DNA from: Brevibacterium sp. RIT 803
GTDB lineage: Bacteria; Actinomycetota; Actinomycetes; Actinomycetales; Brevibacteriaceae
NCBI RefSeq assembly: GCF_016892625.1
Contig: NZ_JAFEMW010000005.1
Span: 1-64,000 of the forward strand
Direction: 5' to 3'
Length of the DNA: 64,000 bases
Shown here: positions 26,745 through 35,445 of the stretch, one piece after another
Layout: each line of letters begins with the position of its first letter
How positions within the stretch are numbered: the stretch's first letter is position 1
Notes under the pieces: model-generated
Told to the model about the DNA's origin: nothing
Seen by the model: only the letters and a program-made list of their open reading frames with translations
Databases searched by the model: none
Position numbers and translations under genes: made by a program

Positions 26745-27625
26745 GTGCCGATCGCGACTATCTGGCTGCCGGGCTGGCTCTGGGCGGACTCAGCGAAGCT
26801 GAGCTTGCCGAGGCGCAGGCTCTCGCAGACACCGACGCTGATTTCCGTTCCGAAGTCGCCGAGTATGAAGACACTATGGCGCTCATGGCCGAATCCGATG
26901 CAGGAGCATCTGAATCCTCAACCACAGATGCCTCTGAACCCATCAGTGCAGCCACCTGGAACGCAATTCTCGCCATCCCGAACACACATGATCAAGAGGA
27001 TGCCGCCGCGAAACCACCGAGCCTGGAACAGGCTGGTTCTGAACAACAGCAGGCTCAGTCATCAGTACCGACCCAACTCAACGCTCCGGCTCAACCCGCA
27101 TCGCAGGCAGACGATCAGCCGGCCTCGGACGTGCCACCGCCTGCAGACCTGGCCGAGCGCCGTCGGAAACGCAGCGCCTGGGTGCCGATGGCGGCAGCCG
27201 CTGCCGCTGTCATCGTCGCCGCCGGCGTCGGAGTGAGTTCCTGGCAGAAGCAGAACGAGCTGGAAGACGACCTGGCAGCTGCTCAGCAACAGCTCGACGA
27301 CTCGGCTCGTCTCATGGAAGCCGGCGATCTGAAGACCAGCACTGCCGAGCTTCCCGAGGGCGGATCAGTCACTGTGGCCTCGTCCGAGAAGGAACAGCTC
27401 ATTCGCCTCAGTCCTCGCGACGTCGAAGTCTCTCCTGCAGGAAAATCCCTGCAGATGTGGGTGATCGGCGATGAGGGCCCGGAGAGTGTGGGGCTGATGA
27501 CGAACGCACCGGTGACCATCGCCGATGAGCCTTTCGCCAAAGGAAGCCTGTTCGGCGTCACTGTGGAACCCAAGGGCGGGTCGGAACAGCCGACCACCGA
27601 TCCAATCGTGGCCATCGGCCTGTAG
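26741..27625 (+). CDS. rskA: Anti-sigma-K factor RskA
   Basis: A 294-residue membrane anti-sigma factor. The cytoplasmic N-terminal anti-sigma domain (LAAGLALGGLSEAELAEAQA ...) spans about 1-80. It is followed by a Gln/Pro/Ala-rich linker, unusually long at about 80-140, one membrane helix (MAAAAAAVIVAAGVGV, about 147-163) and the extracytoplasmic RskA domain (LQMWVIGDEGPESVGLM ...). In mycobacteria regulated proteolysis of RskA frees SigK. Its start overlaps the sigK stop. It converges on the amidase operon with 64 bases between. Confidence 0.92.
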   Translation: MSADRDYLAAGLALGGLSEAELAEAQALADTDADFRSEVAEYEDTMALMAESDAGASESSTTDASEPISAATWNAILAIPNTHDQEDAAAKPPSLEQAGSEQQQAQSSVPTQLNAPAQPASQADDQPASDVPPPADLAERRRKRSAWVPMAAAAAAVIVAAGVGVSSWQKQNELEDDLAAAQQQLDDSARLMEAGDLKTSTAELPEGGSVTVASSEKEQLIRLSPRDVEVSPAGKSLQMWVIGDEGPESVGLMTNAPVTIADEPFAKGSLFGVTVEPKGGSEQPTTDPIVAIGL

Positions 27626-27642
27626 GCAGTGGCCATTGTCGA

Positions 27643-27658
27643 GATGCCTGGAGGCATC
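27643..27658. terminator. Small hairpin between rskA and the amidase gene
   Basis: GATGCC, TGGA loop and GGCATC form a perfect 6-bp stem between two convergent units. It lacks a T run, so it is a weak or bidirectional terminator candidate. Confidence 0.4.
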
Positions 27659-27689
27659 GGGCCTTCGTGACGTTCGGAAGGCTGAAACC

Positions 27690-29114
27690 TCAGAGCGACG
27701 GATGGGTCCGAGCGTGGTTGGTGACGTTCTCGAAGGCCTGTGCCACCTCGAGCACTCGCTTATCGGCACCGACGGGGCCGATGATCTGCAGTCCCACCGG
27801 CAGCCCCGTTGCGGAGAATCCAGCCGGCACGCTGATCGCCGGGCATCCCGTTGCTGAGATCAGGCTTGTCGCGTGGACCCACGCCATGTAATCACTGATC
27901 GGTTGGCCACAGAGGCTGTCCGGATGGTCGAGTTCGGCTGCAAAAGGTTCCACCTGACTTGTGGTCGTCACCAGCACGTCGTGACGCGAAAAATAGTCCT
28001 GCATCGCCACCCACAGCCGAGCACGAGCGTCGTCAAATGCGAAGAGCTCCTCCACACCCAAGTTCAACCCAGCTTGAATGTTGTCCCGGAGCGAACTTTT
28101 CATCTCGTGCGCATGGCCCCCAACGAGTTGCCCATAGTTCTGAGCGAATTCGTAGGCCCTGGCCACGCGGAACACCTCGACAGCATCGTCGAGTGCTGGG
28201 GCTTCGTGACTCAGTCGGGCACCCAACCCGGCCAGCACAGGACCTGCTGCTCCGACAACCTCAGCTACCTCGTCTTCGACCTCGACCTGGCCACCCAGAT
28301 TCGGCGCGAATCCGATCGCCCATCCCGACAAGTCCTTCCCCGAATCCAGCGTCGAGAACCCTCCCGACTCCACGCGCGCAGCCGGTCCCATGCGATCAGG
28401 TCCGCTGCAGAGATCCATGAGCATGGCGATATCGGCAACCCTGCGAGCCATGAATCCCGGTTGGCTCAGCCACTCCCACGGGTTGCCTGGAGACACATGC
28501 GGTATCCAGCCGTTGGAAGGGCGCAGGCCCACAATATTGTTGAATCCAGCTGGCAGACGCAGTGACCCTCCCGTATCCGAGCCGTCTCCCGCTGCCTGGA
28601 CCCCGCAGGCGATCGCTGCCGCGGCGCCGCCGGACGAACCGGAGGCGGACAGAGCGGTGTCATAAGGGTTACGTGTCGTCCCGAACACGGGGTTGGTGGT
28701 GTGGGCGCCCGCCGCGAATTCAGGCACATTGGTTTTGCCTGTGCTGATCACGCCTGCCGACTTCAGTCTGGACACGATGAGGGCATCCCGGTTCGGCACG
28801 TTCTCAGCAAAGATCGGGGAACCGAATGTCGTCCGCATCCCAGCGGTCTCGTGAGTGTCCTTATGCGTCATCGGGATGCCTGACAAAAGAGGAAGGGCCG
28901 ATCCTCGGGCTCTGAGCTCATCTACCTCCGCCGCCGAGGCGAGCGCACCGTCTGCATCGACTGTGATCACCGCGTTGACAAAAGGATTGATCTCGTCAAT
29001 GCGGAGGAGGTGCGCCTCGACAAGTTCTCGAGAACTCAGTTGACGAGTCGCAAGTGCATCCGCAAGTTCAGCGAGGGACATCCATCGGATGTCCGATTCT
29101 GCACCAAGCGACAC
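27690..29114 (-). CDS. Amidase-signature-family amidase
   Basis: A 474-residue amidase. The Ser-cisSer-Lys triad is present: Lys in MTHKDTHETAG, the cis-Ser and nucleophile in SASGSSGGAAAAIA and GDGSDTGGSLRLPAG. It is the last gene of the permease-hydroxylase operon, with its GTG overlapping the CoxG stop by one base. Its place at the end of a ureide-type pathway suggests it hydrolyses a pathway amide such as oxamate (to oxalate and ammonia) or a carbamoyl intermediate. That substrate is an inference; AS-family enzymes are very broad. RskA is convergent downstream. Confidence 0.88.
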   Translation of the reverse strand: MSLGAESDIRWMSLAELADALATRQLSSRELVEAHLLRIDEINPFVNAVITVDADGALASAAEVDELRARGSALPLLSGIPMTHKDTHETAGMRTTFGSPIFAENVPNRDALIVSRLKSAGVISTGKTNVPEFAAGAHTTNPVFGTTRNPYDTALSASGSSGGAAAAIACGVQAAGDGSDTGGSLRLPAGFNNIVGLRPSNGWIPHVSPGNPWEWLSQPGFMARRVADIAMLMDLCSGPDRMGPAARVESGGFSTLDSGKDLSGWAIGFAPNLGGQVEVEDEVAEVVGAAGPVLAGLGARLSHEAPALDDAVEVFRVARAYEFAQNYGQLVGGHAHEMKSSLRDNIQAGLNLGVEELFAFDDARARLWVAMQDYFSRHDVLVTTTSQVEPFAAELDHPDSLCGQPISDYMAWVHATSLISATGCPAISVPAGFSATGLPVGLQIIGPVGADKRVLEVAQAFENVTNHARTHPSL

Positions 29115-29785
29115 TAGCGGCGTCCGGCCAACAGCCCGACGCAGACTCCGAGCAGGGCCGCACCGGCGCCGACGGCTGCACCCGCCAAGAACTCGCTGCC
29201 TCGCACAGACGTCCCGAGCACTGACCCGGCAGGCTCAGTCACCGGCGTTGCCGGACCTGCAGCCGCTGCAAGACCTGACGATGCTGCGGGCACTGCAAGG
29301 ACATCAGGGGCATCGGCTGTGGCTGTAACGGCTGGCTCCTCGACTCCTTCGTGAATGGCCCGATCGATGTCTTTGAAGAATTTTGTGGCGATGCGTTTTG
29401 CCACGCCGGACAGCATTCGCTGGCCGACGCCGCCGATGGCTCCGCCCAGAACGGCGTCGGCTTCCCAGGTGACCTCGGTACCACCGGCTTCGCCAGGTGC
29501 CAGCGCCACGGTGATATCGGCACCGATGGTCCCCGGCCCGCCAGAACCCTTGGCAGTGAGGACGAACGACGTCGGTGGCTGCTCTTGCGAGAACGCCACC
29601 GAGCCTTTGTAAGTGCCTTTGATCGCCGCCACACCCATGGTCAGAATCACGTGATAGGTGTGGTCGTCTACCGGAGTGAAGCCTTCGACTCCAGGAATGG
29701 TGGCCGCGAGGATCCGGGGGTCGTGGAACGCAGCATATGCGGTGTCAGGATCGGCAGTCATCTGAGCGACGGAAGAGATGTGCAT
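29114..29785 (-). CDS. coxG: CoxG-type SRPBCC protein
   Basis: A 223-residue protein. The N-terminal 150 residues form a CoxG (carbon monoxide dehydrogenase subunit G) START-like domain (MHISSVAQMTADPDTAYAAF ... VGQRMLSGVAKRIATKFF). A Pro/Ala-rich linker follows, and a C-terminal membrane helix (AGAAVGAGAALLGVCVGLLA) with a basic end. CoxG proteins are thought to recruit the molybdenum hydroxylase to the membrane, and the tail anchor fits. It lies 12 bases after coxL and overlaps the amidase start. Confidence 0.87.
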   Translation of the reverse strand: MHISSVAQMTADPDTAYAAFHDPRILAATIPGVEGFTPVDDHTYHVILTMGVAAIKGTYKGSVAFSQEQPPTSFVLTAKGSGGPGTIGADITVALAPGEAGGTEVTWEADAVLGGAIGGVGQRMLSGVAKRIATKFFKDIDRAIHEGVEEPAVTATADAPDVLAVPAASSGLAAAAGPATPVTEPAGSVLGTSVRGSEFLAGAAVGAGAALLGVCVGLLAGRR

Positions 29786-29797
29786 GTGGCGCAGTCC

Positions 29798-32242
29798 TTA
29801 CTTGTGTCCGGCAGTGGATGGGGGTGCAGAATCGGCAGATCCGAGGCCTCCGGCTTTCGGGCCAGGTACTTCACCGGCCGCATGCTTATTCCGCAGTTCC
29901 CAGAGTGTGGAAGGATCAAGTGGCATGGCACGGATGGGGAAGCCTTCGGCGTCTTCGATGGCCGATGCGATTGTCGTGGCTGTCGGAATTGTTCCGGCCT
30001 CTCCTGCACCTTTGATGCCCAGGGGGTTGAGCGGGCTGGGAGTCTCCAGATGATCGGTCTCAACATAGGGAATCTCAGACGCGAAGGGCATCAGGAAGTC
30101 CATGAAGGAAGCATTGAGCAGCTGCCCGTCCTCGTCGTAGGCCATCCGTTCGTAGAGCGCTCCTCCCACACCTTGGGCGACACCGCCATGGACCTGTCCT
30201 TCGACGACCATCGGGTTGATCATCGGCCCGCAGTCGTGGACGACGCAGTAGCGAAGGATCGTGATGTCGGCAGTCTCTGGATCGGTTTCGACGATCGCGG
30301 CATGCATGCCGTTGGCCACGGTGGACCGCAGCGGCGAGAAGAACTCCTGCTCTTCCAGGCCCGGCTGCTCGCCCGGCTTCACTGAGGGTTCCTCTGCGTT
30401 GGACTCCTTGGCGAACTGGGTTGCGGCCTTGGCACTCTCATCAAACGCGTATCGCAGGGGATTCGACAGAACCGACACCGCGGCCAAGGGCATGGCGGCA
30501 CTGGGGTCGCCTTTGACGGAGATGATCCCATCAATGATCTCCAGATCCTCCGGATCAGCCTCCAGAGACTCACCGGCAATCGTCAATGCCTTGGCCTTGA
30601 CCTTCTGAGCCGTCAGGTGCAGGGCGTTGCCTGCCATCACGGCTCCTCGCGATCCCCACGTCCCGACCGAGTACGGAAGTTTGCGGGTGTCTCCTGTCGC
30701 CACATGCACTGTGTCGATGGGCACGCCGAGAGCATCGGCGACGATCTGAGCGAATACAGTCGCATGCGCCTGTCCGTGGGTTGTCAGCCCAGTCCAGACG
30801 TTCACCCGTCCAGAGGATTCGACCTCGATATGACCGCCTTCATAGGGTCCGGCACCGGTGCTCTCCACATAGCATCCGATCCCCAGACCGACTGTGCGGC
30901 CCTCGGCTCTGGCCTGGTCCCGATAGGCTTCGAAATCGTCCCAACCGACGAGGGCTTTGAGCTTGTCGAGGGAGGTCACGAAGTCACCCGAGTCCAGACA
31001 GCCTTCCGCACCGTCTTGCATGGTCACTCCCATCGGATGGGGGAACTCGCGGACGAAGTTGTTCAGTCGTACCTGTGTGCGATCCATTCCAAGTTCGTCG
31101 GCGATGGCGTCGACGGTGCGCTCCATCATGAACACCGCATGGGCGCGACCGGCGCCTCGATAGGGAGTGACCATGACAGTGTTGGTGTACAGAGACCAGT
31201 ATTCGACTCGATAGTTAGCGATGTTGTAGGGGCCCGTGACATGCGTCGACGTGTTGAGCGGGACGATGACGCCGTAAGGAATGTAGGCCCCGTTGTCGTG
31301 CCAGAACTTCACATCCAGGCTGAGAATCCGACCGTCATCGTCGAACCCGACTTTCACACTCTGAGTCTGTGCTCTCTCATGCGCCGAGGAAATGAAGTGT
31401 TCGCGCCGGTCCTCGGTCCATTTCACCGTCGTTCCAAGTGCCCTGGCGGCACACGCCACGGCCAGTTCTTCCGGCCAGGGGTGGTTGATCTTGACTCCGA
31501 AGGCACCGCCGACATCGGGGGTGATGACTTCGACGCGAGTCAGGGGGATCTCCAGCCTCGCTGCCAACGCAGCTCGCAACCCGGTGCTGGTCTGGGTTGA
31601 GGAATGGACCTGGAGACTTTCGTCCTCCCGGTTCCAGGCTGCGATGACGCCTTTGCCTTCCATCGGCATGCAGGCGCTGCGCTCGAACTCCAGGTCAAGG
31701 TCGAGAGTATGTGGGGCCCGGTCCAACCCCGAAGCAACGTCCCCGACCTCTTGGACGTAGTGGGCTGCCACGTTATCGTCCATTCCGGCGTGAACGATTC
31801 GCTGCCCTTCACGTGACTGTTCGACACCGACGATCGGGTCGAGGAACTCATAGTCGACCTCGATCCTCCCAGCCGCGTCTTCAGCGATGTAGCGGTCGCG
31901 GGCGATGACCATGACGATCGGTTCGCCGACGAAGTTCACGTGGTCTTGGGCCAGGGCGAAACCGGTGTGAGGTGCCACGATGGATGGGTGGGGGATCAAC
32001 ATGGGCAGGCGATCTGCTGCCTGACCGGGCAGATCTTCGTGGGTCCAGACAGCGATGACGCCTTCGACGTCGATGGCACCTGTGACGTCGATATCGACGA
32101 TGTCGGCGTGGGCATGGGGGCTGCGCACGAAGGCCGCGGCCACGCTGCCGTTGGCCAGATCATCAAGATATCGACCATTACCGGTGACCAGTCGCGGATC
32201 TTCGCGACGTTTGATCTTCTGGCCGAACATACGCGTGGTCAT
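29798..32242 (-). CDS. Molybdenum hydroxylase large subunit (CoxL-like, form II)
   Basis: An 814-residue Mo-molybdopterin-cytosine-dinucleotide-binding subunit of the xanthine dehydrogenase/CO dehydrogenase family. The active-site loop reads YRGAGR (about residue 361), as in form II CoxL-like proteins, and not the cysteine-bearing loop of true CO dehydrogenase. It should therefore hydroxylate an organic ring or aldehyde. The C-terminal GIKGAGEAGTI carries the catalytic glutamate region. The ATG overlaps the coxS stop (ATGA). With the small and medium subunits, permease and PucR regulator it makes a purine- or pyrimidine-like ring the likely substrate. Confidence 0.9.
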   Translation of the reverse strand: MTTRMFGQKIKRREDPRLVTGNGRYLDDLANGSVAAAFVRSPHAHADIVDIDVTGAIDVEGVIAVWTHEDLPGQAADRLPMLIPHPSIVAPHTGFALAQDHVNFVGEPIVMVIARDRYIAEDAAGRIEVDYEFLDPIVGVEQSREGQRIVHAGMDDNVAAHYVQEVGDVASGLDRAPHTLDLDLEFERSACMPMEGKGVIAAWNREDESLQVHSSTQTSTGLRAALAARLEIPLTRVEVITPDVGGAFGVKINHPWPEELAVACAARALGTTVKWTEDRREHFISSAHERAQTQSVKVGFDDDGRILSLDVKFWHDNGAYIPYGVIVPLNTSTHVTGPYNIANYRVEYWSLYTNTVMVTPYRGAGRAHAVFMMERTVDAIADELGMDRTQVRLNNFVREFPHPMGVTMQDGAEGCLDSGDFVTSLDKLKALVGWDDFEAYRDQARAEGRTVGLGIGCYVESTGAGPYEGGHIEVESSGRVNVWTGLTTHGQAHATVFAQIVADALGVPIDTVHVATGDTRKLPYSVGTWGSRGAVMAGNALHLTAQKVKAKALTIAGESLEADPEDLEIIDGIISVKGDPSAAMPLAAVSVLSNPLRYAFDESAKAATQFAKESNAEEPSVKPGEQPGLEEQEFFSPLRSTVANGMHAAIVETDPETADITILRYCVVHDCGPMINPMVVEGQVHGGVAQGVGGALYERMAYDEDGQLLNASFMDFLMPFASEIPYVETDHLETPSPLNPLGIKGAGEAGTIPTATTIASAIEDAEGFPIRAMPLDPSTLWELRNKHAAGEVPGPKAGGLGSADSAPPSTAGHK

Positions 32243-32793
32243 TGAGACACCTCCGGGGCGTCCTTGCCACAGCAATCCTGGCCACAGCCGCCACGCAGTT
32301 CGGCCGTACGCTGCACTGCCTTGACGATGTTCTGGTAGCCGGTGCACCGGCAGAGGTTGCCGGAGATCGCCTCCCGAGCCTCTTCTTCGCTCGGGTGCGG
32401 GTTTTCGTTCACGAAGGCGTCGATGGTGGTGATGAAGCCCGGAGTGCAGAAGCCGCATTGCAGCCCATGGGAATCGATGAAGGCCTGCTGCACGTCGGCA
32501 GGGTTCTCCGGATCGTCTCCGATTCCTTCAACGGTGGTGACCTCATGACTCTGTGCGCTGGCGGCAAAGATCAGACAGGACCGGATCGGATCACCGTCAA
32601 GCTGCACTGTGCAGGCACCGCAGACCCCGTGCTCGCAGCCGACGTGGGTACCGGTCAGTTCCAGATCCTGACGCAGCACGTCGGAGAGAAGTTTGCGATC
32701 CGGCACATCGAGGACATGGTCTTTGCCGTTGACGCTCAACCGGATGGTCGATCTCGGTTCGGCCGCTGCCTCAGCAGCGCTCATCTGGGTCAT
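32239..32793 (-). CDS. Molybdenum hydroxylase [2Fe-2S] small subunit (CoxS-like)
   Basis: A 184-residue iron-sulfur subunit. The plant-type cluster uses Cys53, 58, 61 and 73 (GCEHGVCGACTV). The second cluster uses Cys113, 116, 148 and 150 (CGFCTPGF, NLCRCTGYQNI). A tail with three more cysteines (GGCGQDCCGKDAP) is not part of the usual fold and is odd. I prefer the ATG at 32793, with GAAGG and AAGGAG upstream; a GTG at 32826 overlapping the coxM stop would add 11 residues. It passes electrons between the Mo and FAD subunits. Confidence 0.92.
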   Translation of the reverse strand: MTQMSAAEAAAEPRSTIRLSVNGKDHVLDVPDRKLLSDVLRQDLELTGTHVGCEHGVCGACTVQLDGDPIRSCLIFAASAQSHEVTTVEGIGDDPENPADVQQAFIDSHGLQCGFCTPGFITTIDAFVNENPHPSEEEAREAISGNLCRCTGYQNIVKAVQRTAELRGGCGQDCCGKDAPEVSQ

Positions 32794-32822
32794 CGTGCTT
32801 CCTTCTCCTTGCCTGTCGCTGC

Positions 32823-33815
32823 TCACTGTCCACCGCTGAGGACTGACACACCACGCGCGTTCTTGGGCCTGCTCAATCGCTTGAGCAGGCGTCCAGCGAG
32901 GACTCCGGTGAGATGCCGGCGATAATCGGCGCTGGCGTGGATGTCTCCCTCCGGGTCAATGAAATCCTTGATCGCCGAGGCGACAGCGTCGACGATCGTA
33001 TCCACACGATCCACGGGGGTGCCCGCGACGACGTCGTCGAGTTCAATGATGTCCGGGGTGTCCGTGACTGACACGAATCCCGCCTTCAGCCCTGTGATCG
33101 TGGCCGCTGTGCCTGCAGCCCCGGAACTGGCAGGGTCGACATTGTCGACATAGTCTGCTCGGTCGGAAGTGCTGGCAAAGTCAGTGTTGTCGGTCGACAT
33201 GATCAGTCCGACCCCGGCCAGCCCGTAGTCACCGCTGCGGCGCGCCAGTTCGTCGAATCCGGCCCTCTGTCCTGGCTGCAGGGAGGGGAAGCTCGCCTCG
33301 GTGATGAGCTCCTCGGGTTCCAGACTGGTCTCCAAGGGACCGACGTTGAGTTCGTCTGCGGTGAGTGTGCGGGTACCGGTCAGACTCCTGACCTTCACGC
33401 GGCCACCCGTCAGCGCCAGAATCATCGGCATCTCACCGTTCGGGTCGGCATGGGCAATCGAGCCGACTGTGGTTCCCCGGTTCCTTATCGCCGGGTGAGC
33501 GACGTGTCCGAGCGCTTCACCGAGAACCGGATTCGCGCAGGCGGCACCCGGGTCGCGCTCGAGTCGTCGGTGACTCACGAGCGCACCGACCGTGATCTCC
33601 GTCTCCGTTGCTGTCAGTCCGTCGAGCCCCTCGACGGCAGTGATGTCGATGAGGTTCTTCGGAGATGCCAGGCGCATATTGAGGACCGGAACCAGGCTCT
33701 GTCCCCCGGCGATGATCTTTCCATCTGATGCATGCGCTGCAAGCAGCTCCAGGGTGTCCTCAACGGTCTTCGGACGGTGAATCCTCAGAGGAGAAGGCTT
33801 CATTGTCTCAGTCAC
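32823..33815 (-). CDS. Molybdenum hydroxylase FAD-binding subunit (CoxM-like)
   Basis: A 330-residue FAD-binding subunit of the CoxM/XdhB type. The two FAD motifs are AGGQSLVPVLNMRL (about 36-49) and RNRGTTVGSIAHADP (about 110-125). A CO dehydrogenase flavoprotein C-terminal domain follows. A region at about 200-240 contains an insertion rich in Asp, Thr and Ser (STDNTDFASTSDRADYVDNV), longer than I would expect. Its ATG overlaps the permease stop (ATGA), which ties uptake to oxidation. Confidence 0.92.
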   Translation of the reverse strand: MTETMKPSPLRIHRPKTVEDTLELLAAHASDGKIIAGGQSLVPVLNMRLASPKNLIDITAVEGLDGLTATETEITVGALVSHRRLERDPGAACANPVLGEALGHVAHPAIRNRGTTVGSIAHADPNGEMPMILALTGGRVKVRSLTGTRTLTADELNVGPLETSLEPEELITEASFPSLQPGQRAGFDELARRSGDYGLAGVGLIMSTDNTDFASTSDRADYVDNVDPASSGAAGTAATITGLKAGFVSVTDTPDIIELDDVVAGTPVDRVDTIVDAVASAIKDFIDPEGDIHASADYRRHLTGVLAGRLLKRLSRPKNARGVSVLSGGQ

Positions 33816-35275
33816 TCATCTTTCGTTCTGCGAAGCTTGCGATCTTGTTCGAGGTCAGCGGTGACCCGGGCCCTCTGCCCTTCGCCTCCAATGTTGAGCC
33901 CAGCACCATCAGCCGGATCATCCAGCAGTTCTTTCGGCGCCAGCCAACGCGCAACATGGTACATGACCAGCATCGATATCGTACCCAGGGCAATTCCGGA
34001 GAGGACGAAGTCGTCAGTGAACTCCAGGCTGACGTCACCGATGGCGATGATCAGTCCAGCCGCGACCGGAACGATGTTGAGCGGGTTGGCGAAGTTGACT
34101 CGGTTCTCGATCCAGATCTTCGCACCCAGCATGCCGATCATTCCGTAGAGGACCACCGTGATGCCGCCGAGGACTCCGCCCGGAACCGATGATATGAGTG
34201 CGCCGAACTTCGGTGAGAAGCCGAAGCAGATGGCAACAAGGGCAGCCACCCAGTAGGCAGCGGTGGAGTAGACGCGTGTGGCCGCCATGACTCCGATGTT
34301 CTCAGCATAGGTTGTCGTCGGTGAGCCTCCGACCGAGGTGGCGACGACAGTGGCGACACCGTCGCCCAGGACCGCGCGACCCATGTATTTGTCGAGCTTC
34401 TCACCGGTCATCTCCTCGACGGCTTTGACGTGTCCGGCGTTCTCGGCGACAAGGGCGATGATGCCCGGCAGCATGACGACGATCGCTGCCGCGTTGAAGA
34501 CAGGAAGGTGAACTCCGACGACACCTGCAGCAGTGTCGGTCATGGGCGGGAACCCGATCCACGCGGCTGACTCGATGGCGGAGAAGTCGACGCGGAAGTG
34601 CGTGGTCACTTCCCCGGCTGCTGCGCTGAACGAGGTGATCTGACCGAACATCTTGTCGAAGAGCCAGGAGACTCCGTAGCCGAGGATGAGGCCGAGGAAC
34701 ACTGCGATGCGACCAAGGAATCCTCGCGCCCAGACGGAGAGGAAGACGATGAAGACCATGACGATGACCGCGACCCACTGGTCCTGGGGCCAGTAGGTGT
34801 TCGCGACGACCGGGGCCAGGTTGAAGCCGATGAGCATGACCACTCCGCCGGTGACGACGGGTGGGAGAACCTTCGTCAGCGCGGATGCCCCGATGTAGTG
34901 GATGAACACACCGACGAGAGCGAGGATGACGCCAGAGATCATGATCGCACCGGTCACCTCGGCGGGGGTGCCGCCCTGTGCGGTGACAGCGGTGACGCCT
35001 CCGACGAATGCGGCGGAGGTGCCGACGTAGCTGGGCACCTTGCCCTTGACGATGAGAAGGAAGATGATGGTGCCGAATCCCGACATCATGACGGCCAGCT
35101 GGGGGTTGAGCCCCATGATGATGGGGAACACGAAGGTGGCCCCGAACATGGCTACCACGTGCTGAGCGCCAAGGCCGATCGTTCGACCCCAGGTCAGACG
35201 CTCGTTGGGTTTGACGAACTCGCCTGGGGCGACAGTCTTGCCATCCCCGTGCAACGTCCATGAAAACATCGACAT
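33812..35275 (-). CDS. NCS2-family xanthine/uracil-type permease
   Basis: A 487-residue nucleobase permease with about 12-14 membrane segments. The NCS2 features include GLGAQHVVAMFGATFVFPII near the start and VGGSPTTTYAENIGVMAAT (the QNxGxxxxT-type motif, here with Glu). Relatives carry uracil, xanthine or urate. The ATG at 35275 has GAGGAG just upstream. It is the first gene of a six-gene operon permease-M-S-L-G-amidase and sets the likely substrate class of the whole island as a nucleobase or ureide ring. Confidence 0.9.
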   Translation of the reverse strand: MSMFSWTLHGDGKTVAPGEFVKPNERLTWGRTIGLGAQHVVAMFGATFVFPIIMGLNPQLAVMMSGFGTIIFLLIVKGKVPSYVGTSAAFVGGVTAVTAQGGTPAEVTGAIMISGVILALVGVFIHYIGASALTKVLPPVVTGGVVMLIGFNLAPVVANTYWPQDQWVAVIVMVFIVFLSVWARGFLGRIAVFLGLILGYGVSWLFDKMFGQITSFSAAAGEVTTHFRVDFSAIESAAWIGFPPMTDTAAGVVGVHLPVFNAAAIVVMLPGIIALVAENAGHVKAVEEMTGEKLDKYMGRAVLGDGVATVVATSVGGSPTTTYAENIGVMAATRVYSTAAYWVAALVAICFGFSPKFGALISSVPGGVLGGITVVLYGMIGMLGAKIWIENRVNFANPLNIVPVAAGLIIAIGDVSLEFTDDFVLSGIALGTISMLVMYHVARWLAPKELLDDPADGAGLNIGGEGQRARVTADLEQDRKLRRTKDE

Positions 35276-35445
35276 GTGTTTCTCCTCATCGTTGAGAAAG
35301 GCCCGGTGCAGACATTTCGACACGTGTGTTCCTGCAGCCGCCGGTCACGAAACATCTCGACTCACACCCCGACTCTATTGGGATGCTGAGGCACACATCA
35401 CGTCAGATCCTGCCAAATATACCCATGGCTCGTCGGCAGTCTTTG

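Noticed and set aside
29351-31600. Two long plus-strand frames (344 and 327 codons) opposite coxG and coxL
   Set aside because: No domain, odd composition, and opposite conserved enzymes.
29798-32242. True CO dehydrogenase (form I CoxL)
   Set aside because: The active-site loop is YRGAGR and lacks the cysteine of form I enzymes; the context is a nucleobase or ureide pathway.
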